This document shows, in pieces, positions 21,814-31,164 of a DNA stretch of 64,000 bases. A program made the translations under genes and the position numbers. The notes under the pieces are model-generated. The model had not been told where the DNA came from. It did no database searches and was given only the letters and a program-made list of their open reading frames with translations. The stretch covers positions 1,736,001 through 1,800,000 of the forward strand of contig NZ_CP048602.1 of assembly GCF_012427705.1 (NCBI RefSeq). Direction: 5' to 3'. Source of the stretch: Vreelandella piezotolerans (lineage in GTDB: Bacteria; Pseudomonadota; Gammaproteobacteria; Pseudomonadales; Halomonadaceae). Numbering within the stretch: position 1 is the first letter of the stretch; each line of letters starts with the position of its first letter.

Positions 21814-23124
21814 TCAATCCCGGCGATGCTGGCAAACGCCGCCTGCCCAGGTTTCATAGATGGCGCGATCATCGGCCAGCATCATGAGGGCGAAGAGGCG
21901 CTCGCCCAGCGTGGTGCAGTGCTGAATGCGGCGCTCAAGAAGCGACGTGGCATGTGGGTCGATGACGACGAAATCGGCTTCGTAGGAGGGGGCAAGTTGT
22001 CCAATGTGATGATCCAGTGACAGCGCTTTGGCGTTACCGTGGGTCAAGCCGTAAAAACCTTGCCATGCCGTCAGTGGCTGGCCGCGAAGTTGGCCCACCT
22101 GGTAAGCGCTTTTCAACGTTCCGAAACCCGAAAGATCGGTACCGGCACCAATGTCGCTGGCGTAGGTAAAGGACATACCTGTTTCTTTTGCAGCGTCTCG
22201 ATCGAAAAGTCCGCTACCCAGAAATAGATTAGAGCTTGGGCAGAACGCAATGTTGGCGCCTCGCTCGGCTAGACGTTGACGCATGCCGTTGTCGAGATGA
22301 ATACCGTGAGCAAAGGTGCTGCGAGGGCCTACGAGGCCAGCGTCCTCGTACACCGCTAGGTAATCTCGACTGCCTGGGAAAAGTTCGGCCACCCAGTCGA
22401 GTTCGCCGCTATTTTCGGCAAGGTGTGTTTGCAGCCATAGCGATGGGTCGTTGCGTAGCAGGGCACCCGCCGCATCCATTTGAGTCTTCGTCGACGTGGG
22501 CGCAAAGCGAGGCGTTACGCTGTAGCCTAGCCGCTGTTGGCCGTGCCAATCCTCGATCAAACGCTCCGTATCGGCAATGCCCGTTGCACCGTCCATTAAT
22601 GCGTCGGGTGCATTGCGATCCATCAAGACTTTTCCAACGAGCATGCGTAACTGGCGCTTCTGGCAAGCACTAAAGAAGGCATCGACCGATCCTGGATGGC
22701 TAGAACCGAACACTTGAGCCGTCGTCGTGCCGGCTCTTAGCATCTCGTCTAGAAAGGCATTGGACAGCGCTTGTGCATGGGCATGGTTGGCAAAGCGGCA
22801 CTCCTCAGGAAAGGTATAGTCATTCAGCCAGTCCAAAAGCTGGCGGCCATACGACGCCATGATATCGAGCTGAACATAGTGTACGTGGGTGTCGATAAAA
22901 CCGGGCAGGATCAATTTGCCGCGATAGTCGAGGATCTGGCTGTGCAGCGGAAGTTGATCGACGAGATCGCCGTAGTGGCCAATCGCCTGGATATGGCCCT
23001 CTCGAAGCCACAGGACACCATCGTTGTAATGCTCGAGGCTGCCAGGTGTCGGCAGGTCATCGTCCCCTGGGTCACGAGCAAAGCTCACCAGCTCTGCACG
23101 AATCAACGTATCGGTAGAAGTCAT
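21814..23124 (-). CDS. guaD: guanine deaminase
   Basis: Converts guanine to xanthine and ammonia, feeding xanthine dehydrogenase. The 436-residue zinc amidohydrolase has the metal-binding signature PGFIDTHVHYVQ (near residue 72), HLAENSGEL (near 240), FAHGIHL (near 275) and ASDIGAGTDLS (near 322) with the catalytic Asp. The start at 23124, giving MTSTDTLIRAEL, is one base after the xdhC stop; the longer open frame would run into xdhC. It is the last gene of xdhA-xdhB-xdhC-guaD, and the order follows purine breakdown. Length is normal for bacterial GuaD. Confidence 0.95.
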   Translation of the reverse strand: MTSTDTLIRAELVSFARDPGDDDLPTPGSLEHYNDGVLWLREGHIQAIGHYGDLVDQLPLHSQILDYRGKLILPGFIDTHVHYVQLDIMASYGRQLLDWLNDYTFPEECRFANHAHAQALSNAFLDEMLRAGTTTAQVFGSSHPGSVDAFFSACQKRQLRMLVGKVLMDRNAPDALMDGATGIADTERLIEDWHGQQRLGYSVTPRFAPTSTKTQMDAAGALLRNDPSLWLQTHLAENSGELDWVAELFPGSRDYLAVYEDAGLVGPRSTFAHGIHLDNGMRQRLAERGANIAFCPSSNLFLGSGLFDRDAAKETGMSFTYASDIGAGTDLSGFGTLKSAYQVGQLRGQPLTAWQGFYGLTHGNAKALSLDHHIGQLAPSYEADFVVIDPHATSLLERRIQHCTTLGERLFALMMLADDRAIYETWAGGVCQHRRD

Positions 23125-23125
23125 A

Positions 23126-23995
23126 TTAGCTCGAGGATGTCGCCGTATCGTTAAATAGAGAGCGCAGAACAGCGGGCTCAAGCCCGCGTGTTTGTCGATC
23201 AATGGGTTTGTCAGTTAGTGATAAAAGCTCGGTGACGACGGTCATGGCAATCGCATAGGGCGTTTTGTTGCTAAGTTTGTTGCCGTGGATCGCGCCAATA
23301 GGGCAGCGTACGCGCTGAATCTCGTTGGGTTGAAAGCCATCACGCGATAAGCGTCGTTGAAAGCTTACCCATTTACTGTCTGAACCGATTAGCCCAATGG
23401 TGGTTATGTCCGGGCGTTTGAGTAGTGCTGCAATCAGGGCGTAATCTTCATCGTGGCTGTGAGTCATCACAAGAGCGTGGCATGCGGCAGGGAGGGCCAT
23501 GATGCAAGAAGTCACGTTTTGCAATAGATGACAGCTCAATCGCGGCTGTTCGTCTGCGCAGTTGCGGAAACTGTCGCTGCGGCTATCGTACCAATCGATA
23601 TGCCAAGGAAGAGGGGCGCTCAGTTTGACGATTTCATGGCCGACATGACCAGCGCCAAATAGCGCGAGGCGTGGGGAAGCGCCTGGGAATACCTCGAGTA
23701 GCACGTTGACGAAGCCACCGCAGCACTGACCGCTGCGACCGCCTAGGGAAAAGGCCTCGAGATGAAACCCAGCGTCTCCTTGTCGCAGTAAACCTCTGGC
23801 AGCGCTAATGGTTTGCCACTCGAAGGTGCCACCCCCCAGCGTGTCGAAAAGAGCATCATCGGTAATCACCATGCGAGCTCCCGGCTCGCGGGGGGTCGAA
23901 CCTGCACACGTCACTTGGGTCGCGAGGACATGCGGCGTACCGCTTTGCTGTAAACGATGAAGCGCAGCATGCCAAGTGTCAGGGGGCGTGGTCAT
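23126..23995 (-). CDS. xdhC: xanthine dehydrogenase accessory protein XdhC
   Basis: XdhC binds molybdenum cofactor, promotes its sulfuration and hands it to XdhB. The 289-residue product has the N-terminal XdhC/CoxI domain with GSTPREPGARM (near residue 32) and GGGTFEW (near 53), the CGG cysteine pair region (GQCCGGFV, near 87) and a C-terminal Rossmann-like domain opening with LALFGAGHVGHEIV (near 110). The start overlaps the end of xdhB by 4 bases and the stop abuts guaD, so it is translationally coupled on both sides. Confidence 0.94.
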   Translation of the reverse strand: MTTPPDTWHAALHRLQQSGTPHVLATQVTCAGSTPREPGARMVITDDALFDTLGGGTFEWQTISAARGLLRQGDAGFHLEAFSLGGRSGQCCGGFVNVLLEVFPGASPRLALFGAGHVGHEIVKLSAPLPWHIDWYDSRSDSFRNCADEQPRLSCHLLQNVTSCIMALPAACHALVMTHSHDEDYALIAALLKRPDITTIGLIGSDSKWVSFQRRLSRDGFQPNEIQRVRCPIGAIHGNKLSNKTPYAIAMTVVTELLSLTDKPIDRQTRGLEPAVLRSLFNDTATSSS

Positions 23996-26415
23996 AACGC
24001 TTTTTTCCTAATCGCATGGGCTGCAAGCATGACTCTTTCCGGCGTGGCGGGGGTGTCTAAGTGAGGGGATGTACGATAGTCCGTCAGGCTCGACAGTGCG
24101 TCTCTTAGCGCCGACCACACGCAAATACCCAGCATGAAAGGGGGTTCGCCCACGGCTTTGGAGCGGTATAGGCTTGCCATGGAGTTAGGGTGCCCCTCCA
24201 TGAGCTCGACATTGAAGACGCGGGGTAGGTCACCGTAAGTAGGGATTTTATAGGTCGCCGGTCCGTCGCTCATCAGCACACCTTTATCGCTCCATTTGAG
24301 CTCTTCGCTGGTCAACCAGCCCATTCCCTGAATGAAGCCTCCTTCGATTTGGCCGATATCGATGGCTGGGTTGAGTGAGTTGCCGACATCGTGGAGGATG
24401 TCCACTCGGTCGACGAGATATTCACCGCTTAGAGTGTCGACACTCACTTCGGCGACCGCTGCTCCAAAGGCATAGTAGTAGAAGGGACGACCTTGCCCCG
24501 TCGCTCGGTTGTAGTGAATCAAAGGGGTTGCATAGAAGCCTTTTTCCGACAGCGAGACGCGGTTCAAATATGCCGTTTGGATGAGCTCTCCCCACGGGAT
24601 GCGCCGTTCGCTCTCTCCGCTGCCTGCGACCAGCATGCCATTTTCCAGTCGCATGCCCTCGCGATCTAGCCCCTCCTCGAAATGTCCAGCGGCAAAATCG
24701 AACAGCCGCTCACGAAGTTTACCGGCGGCATCTCTGGCCGCCATGCCGTTGAGATCGGCACCGCTAGAGGCGGCGGTGGGCGACGTGTTGGGGACTTTGT
24801 CAGTGCGCGTTGCGCTGATGCGGACGCTGTCTAGATCCAGTCCTAGTTCACGGGCAACCACCTGGCAAATTTTCGTGTGCAGCCCCTGGCCCATTTCCGT
24901 ACCGCCATGGTTGATCATGATGCTGCCGTCGGTATAAACATGGAGCAGAGCACCCGCCTGATTGAGGTGCTGAGCGGTGAATGAAATCCCGAATTTAACC
25001 GGCGTCAGCGCTAGCCCTTTTTTGATGACGGGGCTTGTCGCGTTGAAGTCACGTACCTGTTGGCGTCGCGACCAGTAATCGCTACTGGCTTCCAGCGTAT
25101 CGACGAGCGTATGCAGCAGTTGCTTTTGATCCACCTGCTGACCGTAATGCGTTGTGTCTCGACCCTCGCGATAGAAATTGCGCTTACGAATGGTGAGCGG
25201 GTCTTCGCCGACGTGACGGGCAATGTCATCCATCGCCGCTTCAATGATCATCATGCCCTGTGGACCACCAAAGCCACGGAAGGCGGTATTGGACGCCGTG
25301 TGGGTTTTGGCACGGTGGCCGGTAACGCGGGCATCACCCAGTGAGTAAGCGTTGTCCGCGTGGAACATGGCACGATCCACGATAGCGTCCGAGAGGTCAG
25401 GTGAGTAGCCGCAGTCGCCGATGACGGTGATATCGCCACCTTGAATCACGCCGCGAGCGTCGATCGCCAATCGGTATCGATTATGAAAAGGATGGCGCTT
25501 GCCCGTGATTCGCATATCGACACTTCGTGGTAGACGCAGCCGCGTAGCTCTGCCCGTACGGCGCGCAATGATCGCAGCGATGCATGCCCAGGGCGATGCT
25601 TGCGTCTCTTTGCCCCCAAACCCGCCGCCCATGCGGCGTACCTCCACCGTCACTGCATGGAAAGGGATACCTAGCACCTCGGCAACCAGCTTTTGCGTTT
25701 CGCTGGGGTGCTGGTTCGAGGTATGCACCATGACGCCTTCGTCCTCGGTGGGGATCACCACACAGGCCTGGCCCTCGAGATAAAAGTGCTCCTGTCCTCC
25801 GATGAACAGGTCGCCGTCGACCACCTGCTCGGCACCTTCTAGTGTTGCTTCCCAGTCCCCACATTCTTGTACGTGGGTAGGGCGAACGACCTCTTGCCGT
25901 TCGGAGGAGGCGACTGGATCGAGACTGGCTGGCTGCTCATCGAACTGCATCGAGGCCAATGTGACTGCTTGACGAGCGGCCTGATGAGACGTCGCCGCTA
26001 CGGCAAAAAGACACTGTCCGGCATAGCTGATGTCGTGATCAACGAAAATCGGGTCGCCGGGAAACACGGGGCCAATGTCGGTATGGCCAGGAACATCGTG
26101 AAAGGTAATCACATCGACCACGCCAGGCGCCTGACGTACAGCGTCCAGCTCCAACGATACGAGCTTGCCGTGAGCGATGGGCGATAGTCCCAGCGCTATA
26201 TGGAGCGCATCCTGGGGCGTCTTGAGATCGTCAATGTAGGTCGCTTTGCCGGTCACATGTTTTTCGGCACTCTCGTGAAAGCTGGAGGCACCGGCTTGCC
26301 GCTGCCCGTGACTGTCGACCGTATGGCGGGCCAGTGGACCAGAGCCCTGGATGTGATCGCGTAATTCGCGACGAGCACGGCGACTATCGCCATCGAGCTT
26401 AGTGAGCGTACGCAT
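23992..26415 (-). CDS. xdhB: xanthine dehydrogenase molybdopterin-binding subunit XdhB
   Basis: Catalytic large subunit that oxidises hypoxanthine and xanthine at the molybdenum centre. The 807-residue protein has the N-terminal a/b-hammerhead (about residues 50-160, HVTGKATYIDD) and the molybdopterin-binding segments RRMGGGFGGKE (near 268), GGTEMGQGLHTK (near 510) and AVGEPPFMLG (near 750), the last carrying the base Glu. AFRGFGGPQGM (near 375) supplies the conserved Arg that orients purine substrates, which favours xanthine dehydrogenase over other members of the family. The ATG at 26415 overlaps xdhA by 17 bases. Confidence 0.95.
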   Translation of the reverse strand: MRTLTKLDGDSRRARRELRDHIQGSGPLARHTVDSHGQRQAGASSFHESAEKHVTGKATYIDDLKTPQDALHIALGLSPIAHGKLVSLELDAVRQAPGVVDVITFHDVPGHTDIGPVFPGDPIFVDHDISYAGQCLFAVAATSHQAARQAVTLASMQFDEQPASLDPVASSERQEVVRPTHVQECGDWEATLEGAEQVVDGDLFIGGQEHFYLEGQACVVIPTEDEGVMVHTSNQHPSETQKLVAEVLGIPFHAVTVEVRRMGGGFGGKETQASPWACIAAIIARRTGRATRLRLPRSVDMRITGKRHPFHNRYRLAIDARGVIQGGDITVIGDCGYSPDLSDAIVDRAMFHADNAYSLGDARVTGHRAKTHTASNTAFRGFGGPQGMMIIEAAMDDIARHVGEDPLTIRKRNFYREGRDTTHYGQQVDQKQLLHTLVDTLEASSDYWSRRQQVRDFNATSPVIKKGLALTPVKFGISFTAQHLNQAGALLHVYTDGSIMINHGGTEMGQGLHTKICQVVARELGLDLDSVRISATRTDKVPNTSPTAASSGADLNGMAARDAAGKLRERLFDFAAGHFEEGLDREGMRLENGMLVAGSGESERRIPWGELIQTAYLNRVSLSEKGFYATPLIHYNRATGQGRPFYYYAFGAAVAEVSVDTLSGEYLVDRVDILHDVGNSLNPAIDIGQIEGGFIQGMGWLTSEELKWSDKGVLMSDGPATYKIPTYGDLPRVFNVELMEGHPNSMASLYRSKAVGEPPFMLGICVWSALRDALSSLTDYRTSPHLDTPATPERVMLAAHAIRKKAL

Positions 26416-27850
26416 CGAGCATCACCTCCTGTGTCGGTGCCGAGAGCGAGAGATAAAGCCGCTCCATGAGGTTAGCAGCGGCTTGCTGTCGATAGTGTCG
26501 ACCGCCGCGTACGTCGCTCATCGGCTGAAAGTCATCGGCGAGTGCTTGCTGAGCAGCTTGGAAGGACTCTTGCGATACGGGGGTGTTCGTCAAAGCGGCT
26601 TCTGCTTGCAAGGCGCGCTTGGGTACGGCAGCCATGCCGCCAAAGGCGACGCGCACATCGCTCAAAACACCGTCACTCAGGCGATAGTGAAAGGCGCCTA
26701 ACACGGCCGAAATATCGTCCTCACGGCGTTTAGAGAGTTTCCACACTTTCAGGTCGCAACCTTCGGCCAAGCGAGGGAGGAATATTCGGCTAATGATTTC
26801 ATCGTCAGCGAGCGCCGTTTTTTTATAGTCCAAGAAGAAATCGCTCAGAGGGAGTAGGCGGCGACCGCCCTGATGGACAAGCTCTATCGAGGCGTTCAGC
26901 GCTAACAGCACCGGTGGTGTATCGCCAATGGGCGAGGCATTGGCGATATTGCCGCCTAGCGTGCCTCGATTGCGCACCTGTTGAGAACCAAGTCGCTGTA
27001 GCAGATGAGCAAACGCCGGGAAGTGCGCTTCGAATAGCGGCTCTAACTGGGAATAGGTAACGCCTGCGCCTATCCACCAACCGGGCTGCTCTGCCAGTGT
27101 GGCTTCCTCGATGTGGTGAAGCGATTCGACGCGTGTGACATCGATTAATTGATTCAGCGTAGCAAGTCGCTGAGTGTTTTCGAGCCATAGATCGGTAGCG
27201 CCTGCGACCAAGCGCGCCGAGGGATAACGGCGGCGAAGAGCGGTCAGCTCTTTAAGCGTGGTGGGCTGCGCAAAGAAGCGGGAGACGGTCTCTTCCAGGC
27301 AGGTGGGCGTCAGTGCTGACGGACATGGCTGAGTGGCGTCGAACCACTGCGGCGTCTGCCACTCGTAGGACGACATGCTGAGGGCAGCATCCCGAATAGG
27401 GCGATAACCGGTGCAGCGACATAGGTTGCCCCCCAACGAGGCTTCCAGTCGCTCCGGACTTAAAGGCGCCGGTCGCTGGTGTTGTTGGGCGTGAAGTGTG
27501 AAGAGTGACATGACAATACCAGGCGTACAGAAGCCACATTGACTTCCATGGCACTCGACCATCGCGCGTTGCGCCGGGTGAAGCTGTCCATTGACCGATA
27601 AGCCTTCTACCGTCACTAGGTGCTGACCCTGTAATTGATGGGCAGGTGTAATACAGGAATTGAGACTGGCAAACTCAGAGGCTGTAGGGCCTTTCATCGC
27701 CACGGTGCAGGCGCCGCAGTCTCCCGAAGCGCAACCCTCTTTCGTACCCGTCATGCCCAAATGATCGCGCAACAACGTTAGAATGCTGGTGTCAGGGGGC
27801 ACCTGACACTGGGTCGGGGTGCCATTGAGCAAAAACTCAATTGTCGCCAT
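26399..27850 (-). CDS. xdhA: xanthine dehydrogenase small subunit XdhA (2Fe-2S and FAD)
   Basis: Electron-transfer subunit that moves electrons from the molybdenum site through two iron-sulfur clusters to FAD and NAD. The 483-residue protein has a plant-type ferredoxin domain with CASGDCGAC (Cys40, 45, 48), a second cluster domain with CGFCTPG and CRCTGYRP (about residues 105-145), and an FAD-binding domain (about 185-360, with LVAGATDLWL and GGNIANASPIGD) followed by a CO-dehydrogenase-type C-terminal domain. The start at 27850 has a GGAG ribosome site and gives MATIEFLLNG; upstream in-frame starts would cross the operator. It is first in the operon. Confidence 0.95.
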   Translation of the reverse strand: MATIEFLLNGTPTQCQVPPDTSILTLLRDHLGMTGTKEGCASGDCGACTVAMKGPTASEFASLNSCITPAHQLQGQHLVTVEGLSVNGQLHPAQRAMVECHGSQCGFCTPGIVMSLFTLHAQQHQRPAPLSPERLEASLGGNLCRCTGYRPIRDAALSMSSYEWQTPQWFDATQPCPSALTPTCLEETVSRFFAQPTTLKELTALRRRYPSARLVAGATDLWLENTQRLATLNQLIDVTRVESLHHIEEATLAEQPGWWIGAGVTYSQLEPLFEAHFPAFAHLLQRLGSQQVRNRGTLGGNIANASPIGDTPPVLLALNASIELVHQGGRRLLPLSDFFLDYKKTALADDEIISRIFLPRLAEGCDLKVWKLSKRREDDISAVLGAFHYRLSDGVLSDVRVAFGGMAAVPKRALQAEAALTNTPVSQESFQAAQQALADDFQPMSDVRGGRHYRQQAAANLMERLYLSLSAPTQEVMLDAYAH

Positions 27851-27860
27851 GCCAAACTCC

Positions 27861-27888
27861 GTTATGATTGTTCTGACCGATTGGTCAA
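27861..27888 (-). promoter_or_regulatory. xdhA promoter
   Basis: On the minus strand TTGACC (27888-27883) is a -35 box. Sixteen bases later CATAAC (27866-27861) is a plausible -10. The -35 box lies inside the RutR-like operator, so a bound repressor would block polymerase. The -10 is very close to the xdhA start codon, giving a leader of only a few bases up to the GGAG site. Confidence 0.5.
27873..27888 (-). promoter_or_regulatory. RutR-type operator
   Basis: The minus-strand sequence TTGACCAATCGGTCAG differs at two positions from the RutR consensus TTGACCANNTGGTCAA, and contains the perfect dyad TGACC-GATT-GGTCA (plus strand 27874-27887). The regulator encoded next door is RutR-like. Confidence 0.75.
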
Positions 27889-27950
27889 TATCGTTGAGCT
27901 TGGGACAAAACGGCGCACCTTGCAAGACTTTGTTAAACACGATGTGTCAC

Positions 27951-27981
27951 GCACTTTTAAAGTGCATTTTACTGAAAGTGC
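27951..27981. repeat. palindrome plus half-site upstream of the RutR-like gene
   Basis: GCACTTTTAAAGTGC (27951-27965) is a perfect 7-1-7 inverted repeat. The half AAAGTGC recurs at 27975-27981, 16 bases from its first copy. It lies about 70 bases upstream of the regulator gene and may be a second operator for that promoter. Confidence 0.5.
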
Positions 27982-28051
27982 ACGGTAATGTGGCGTGCTG
28001 CCCAGTACCGCTGACCCGTTCGCTAGCGAGCGATCATAAGGAGCCTACTGA

Positions 28052-28702
28052 ATGTCGGTCGATACCGCGAATCCAGAAAACGCCAGCAGAGAACGTATCG
28101 AACAGACCATCTTGAGCGCGGCTGAACAGGTGTTTTCGCAGCATGGTTATCGGGGGGCGAGTCTTCAAGCGATTGCCGATCTTGCCGGGCTGCCCAAAGC
28201 TAACGTTCTCTATTACATGGGGAGCAAGCAAGCACTCTATGTACGTCTATTGAACCGAATGATGACGCGATGGAACGCGGTGCTAGAAGATATCCATGAA
28301 GACAGCGATCCTGCCCAAGTACTCCGCGACTTCATACGCACCAAAATGGCGCTGGGGCAGCGCTATCCAGAGGGGTCAAAACTGTTCGCAGCGGAAATTC
28401 TGGCGGGGGCACCGTTTTTGAAGGAGTACCTCTCCGGTGAGCTCAAAGCGTGGGTCGCTTCCCGTGCCGCCATCATGCGCGCGTGGTCGCGGCAGGGCAA
28501 GATGGATGATGTGGACCCACGCTGGCTGATTTTTTTGATTTGGTCAGCCACCCAGCACTACACGGAATACAGTGCTCAGGTATCCGGTATTCTTGGCGAG
28601 GAATCCCTTGGCGAGGCGGATCTGTTGTCCATTTGCCAATTCTTGGAGCACGTCATTCTCAAGGGGTGCGGTATTGCACCCTCTGACGCGCTGACCCAAT
28701 GA
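28052..28702 (+). CDS. TetR-family regulator, RutR-like
   Basis: A 216-residue DNA-binding regulator. Residues about 15-60 form the TetR helix-turn-helix (ILSAAEQVFSQHGYRGASL ... GLPKANVLYYMGSKQALY). The C-terminal ligand domain closely resembles E. coli RutR, with RYPEGSKLFAAEILAGAP (near 105) and LIFLIWSATQHYTEY (near 160). RutR senses uracil and thymine and controls pyrimidine and purine metabolism. Here the gene is divergent from the xdh-guaD operon and a RutR-like operator sits on the xdhA promoter, so the likely role is repression of purine oxidation with a nucleobase as inducer; the ligand is inference. AAGGAG precedes the ATG at 28052. hrpB follows 3 bases later. Confidence 0.88.
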   Translation: MSVDTANPENASRERIEQTILSAAEQVFSQHGYRGASLQAIADLAGLPKANVLYYMGSKQALYVRLLNRMMTRWNAVLEDIHEDSDPAQVLRDFIRTKMALGQRYPEGSKLFAAEILAGAPFLKEYLSGELKAWVASRAAIMRAWSRQGKMDDVDPRWLIFLIWSATQHYTEYSAQVSGILGEESLGEADLLSICQFLEHVILKGCGIAPSDALTQ

Positions 28703-28705
28703 CCC

Positions 28706-31150
28706 ATGAGTACATCGCTTCCTATTGAGCAGCATCTGAATCAAATTCGTTCCGTGCTGGCGAGCCAAAACCGTCTGATACTCGTAGCGCAGCCAGGAGC
28801 CGGTAAAACCACGCGCGTACCGCTAACGCTGCTGTCGTGTGCGTGGGCGCAGGGGCAGAAACTGCTACTGCTGGAGCCGCGTCGGGTTGCCGCCAAACTC
28901 GCCGCCACCTTCATGGCGGCCCAGCTCAATGAGCAAGTGGGTGAGACCGTTGGGTATCGGATGCGGGGCGACAGCCAAACTGGCCGTAAAACCCGGCTGG
29001 AGGTGGTCACGCAGGGCGTGCTTATTCGTATGCTGCAGGATGACCCGTTATTAGAGGGCGTAGCGGGAATCATTTTTGACGAGTTTCACGAGCGAAGCCT
29101 TGAGGCAGATTTAGGCCTCGCTCTGGCGCTCGATGTGCAAGAGAGCGTGCGTGACGACCTGCGTCTATTGGTAATGTCGGCCACCTTGGATGTGACAGCG
29201 CTCAAGCGAGTGTTAGGGAGTGATATAGCGGTCATCGAAAGCGAGGGGCGAGCCTTCCCCGTCGAGACCCACTATCGACCGCCGTTGGGGGAAGCTTCGC
29301 TGAGCGACACCGCGCTGCGAGTGCTTCATGAGGCCCTGATACGTCCAGAGAGCCAAGACGTTCTGATAATCTTACCCGGCGTAGCCGACATCGCTCAACT
29401 CGTTGACGCCGTGGAAGAGAGCCCTCTGGATGTCGAGGTGCACCCGCTGCATGGAAGGTTGCCTTTGGAGTTACAGCAGGCGGCCATGCGGCCACGTGCA
29501 GAGCGTCGGCGGGTGATCGTCTCGACCGCGATTGCCGAGTCCAGTGTGACGATCGACGGTGTCAACGTCGTGATCGATGCAGGATTCGAGCGGGTGCCTC
29601 TGTTCAATCCTAGTACGGGGCTGACCAAACTAACCACCCGTCGTGTCAACAAGGCGAGTGCCGATCAGCGTCGTGGGCGTGCCGGTCGCCAGCAGCCGGG
29701 CGTCTGCTATCGGCTTTGGGCTGCGGAACAGCCCCTGGTGGGCTATGCGGAACCGGAGATACTTCAGGCCGATTTATCCAACCTCGTGCTAGAAACCGCC
29801 CTATGGGGTGTCCATGAACCCAGAGCTTTGTCGTGGGTCACATCGCCTCCTGAGGGGGCGCTGAGATCGGCTCAGGCGCTTCTGGATCAGCTTCGCTTAC
29901 GAGCGCCAGGCGGGGGATTGACGCAGCTCGGTCGGCAGAGTGCGGCGCTAGCCTTGGAGCCGCGTTTAGCCGCCATGCTAGTGGGGGCGAAAGCTTTGCA
30001 GGCGATACCTCTGGCCTGTGCACTGGCAGCATTGATGGAGGGTCGAGAGCGGGTGCAAGGATCGCTGCGTGATGCGCTGACCCAGCGATTGCAAAAGCCT
30101 TCTGCTTTTTCGCAATGGCATCAGCAGACCCAGCGCCTAGCGAGGTCGATGGACGTCTCCATGCCTCGTGTCGTTGATCTAGGGGCGCTCAGCGCTCTGC
30201 TGTGTTTGGCATACCCAGACCGTGTCGCCCAGCGCATCGGCATTGGGCGCTTCAAACTGGCGAATGGCAAAACGGCAACGCTGCCTGAGCGTCATCCATT
30301 TGCCCAACACGACTGGCTAGTGGCGGTAGCGATCGAGAGTGCAACCAGTGAAGCCCGCATTTACGTCGCAGAACCCATCACGATAACCACTTTGGTCCAG
30401 CTCTATCCTGATACCGGACGTTGGGAAGAATGCGTGGGCTGGTCGGAGGAGCAGGGTAAGCTGGTCGGCGAGGCCGTACAGCGGCACGGCGAGCTGGTGT
30501 TAGCCGTTCGTCCGTTGCCCCAGCTGTCGGCAGAGGCGATGGAAAAAGCGCTCCTAGAGGCGCTCAAGCAACGCCCGCAGCTAGTGATAACGGAGGACGT
30601 TCGCCAATTGCAGGGGCGAATGGCGTTGCTCTCACGACTATGGCCGGAGCAGTGGCCCGATTGGTCGGAGGCGGTGCTAATGGGGACGTTGGAGACGTGG
30701 CTGGCGCCCTATGTCGCGGGGTTGACGCGCATGGCGCAGGTCGAAAGGTTGCCATTTCATAGCTGCCTCATGAATACACTGGCGTGGGAGCAACAGCAGC
30801 AATTGGAGCGCTTGGTGCCAAGCGTGATCACGGCGCCGAGCGGTCGCGCCATCAACGTGGATTACGCGCCGTGCCAAGTGGAGCAGGCGCCAGTATTGGC
30901 ATTGAAGCTACAAGAGGCTTTTGGTTGGCAATCAACGCCTACCGTCGTCGATGGGCGTGTATCGATAATACTTCATTTGCTGTCGCCTGCGCGGCGCCCG
31001 CTTCAAGTGACTCAAGATTTAAAGAGCTTTTGGATCAATGGTTACCCTGAGGTACGCAAAGAGATGCGGGGTCGCTATCCCAAACACCCGTGGCCAGAAG
31101 ATCCGCTAACGGCTCAAGCCACGGCGTCTACCAAACGACGGCACGAATGA
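28706..31150 (+). CDS. hrpB: ATP-dependent helicase HrpB
   Basis: A DEAH/RHA-type helicase of 814 residues, the normal HrpB length. The ATPase core has GAGKTTRVPL (near residue 30), DEFHERSLEAD (near 122), SATLD (near 156) and the helicase C motif QRRGRAGRQQPGVCYRLW (near 320), followed by the HA2/winged-helix region and the C-terminal HrpB domain (about 690-800, with NYPEVRKEMRGRYPKHPWP-like ending). The start at 28706 is 3 bases after the RutR-like gene, but no ribosome site is obvious, so translation may depend on the upstream gene. Its cellular role is poorly known in the family. Confidence 0.95.
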   Translation: MSTSLPIEQHLNQIRSVLASQNRLILVAQPGAGKTTRVPLTLLSCAWAQGQKLLLLEPRRVAAKLAATFMAAQLNEQVGETVGYRMRGDSQTGRKTRLEVVTQGVLIRMLQDDPLLEGVAGIIFDEFHERSLEADLGLALALDVQESVRDDLRLLVMSATLDVTALKRVLGSDIAVIESEGRAFPVETHYRPPLGEASLSDTALRVLHEALIRPESQDVLIILPGVADIAQLVDAVEESPLDVEVHPLHGRLPLELQQAAMRPRAERRRVIVSTAIAESSVTIDGVNVVIDAGFERVPLFNPSTGLTKLTTRRVNKASADQRRGRAGRQQPGVCYRLWAAEQPLVGYAEPEILQADLSNLVLETALWGVHEPRALSWVTSPPEGALRSAQALLDQLRLRAPGGGLTQLGRQSAALALEPRLAAMLVGAKALQAIPLACALAALMEGRERVQGSLRDALTQRLQKPSAFSQWHQQTQRLARSMDVSMPRVVDLGALSALLCLAYPDRVAQRIGIGRFKLANGKTATLPERHPFAQHDWLVAVAIESATSEARIYVAEPITITTLVQLYPDTGRWEECVGWSEEQGKLVGEAVQRHGELVLAVRPLPQLSAEAMEKALLEALKQRPQLVITEDVRQLQGRMALLSRLWPEQWPDWSEAVLMGTLETWLAPYVAGLTRMAQVERLPFHSCLMNTLAWEQQQQLERLVPSVITAPSGRAINVDYAPCQVEQAPVLALKLQEAFGWQSTPTVVDGRVSIILHLLSPARRPLQVTQDLKSFWINGYPEVRKEMRGRYPKHPWPEDPLTAQATASTKRRHE

Positions 31151-31164
31151 GGGGCTAGGCAGAT

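Noticed and set aside
22236..22673. 145-residue plus-strand frame opposite guaD
   Set aside because: Entirely antisense to a well-supported gene, with no start signal and no recognisable family.
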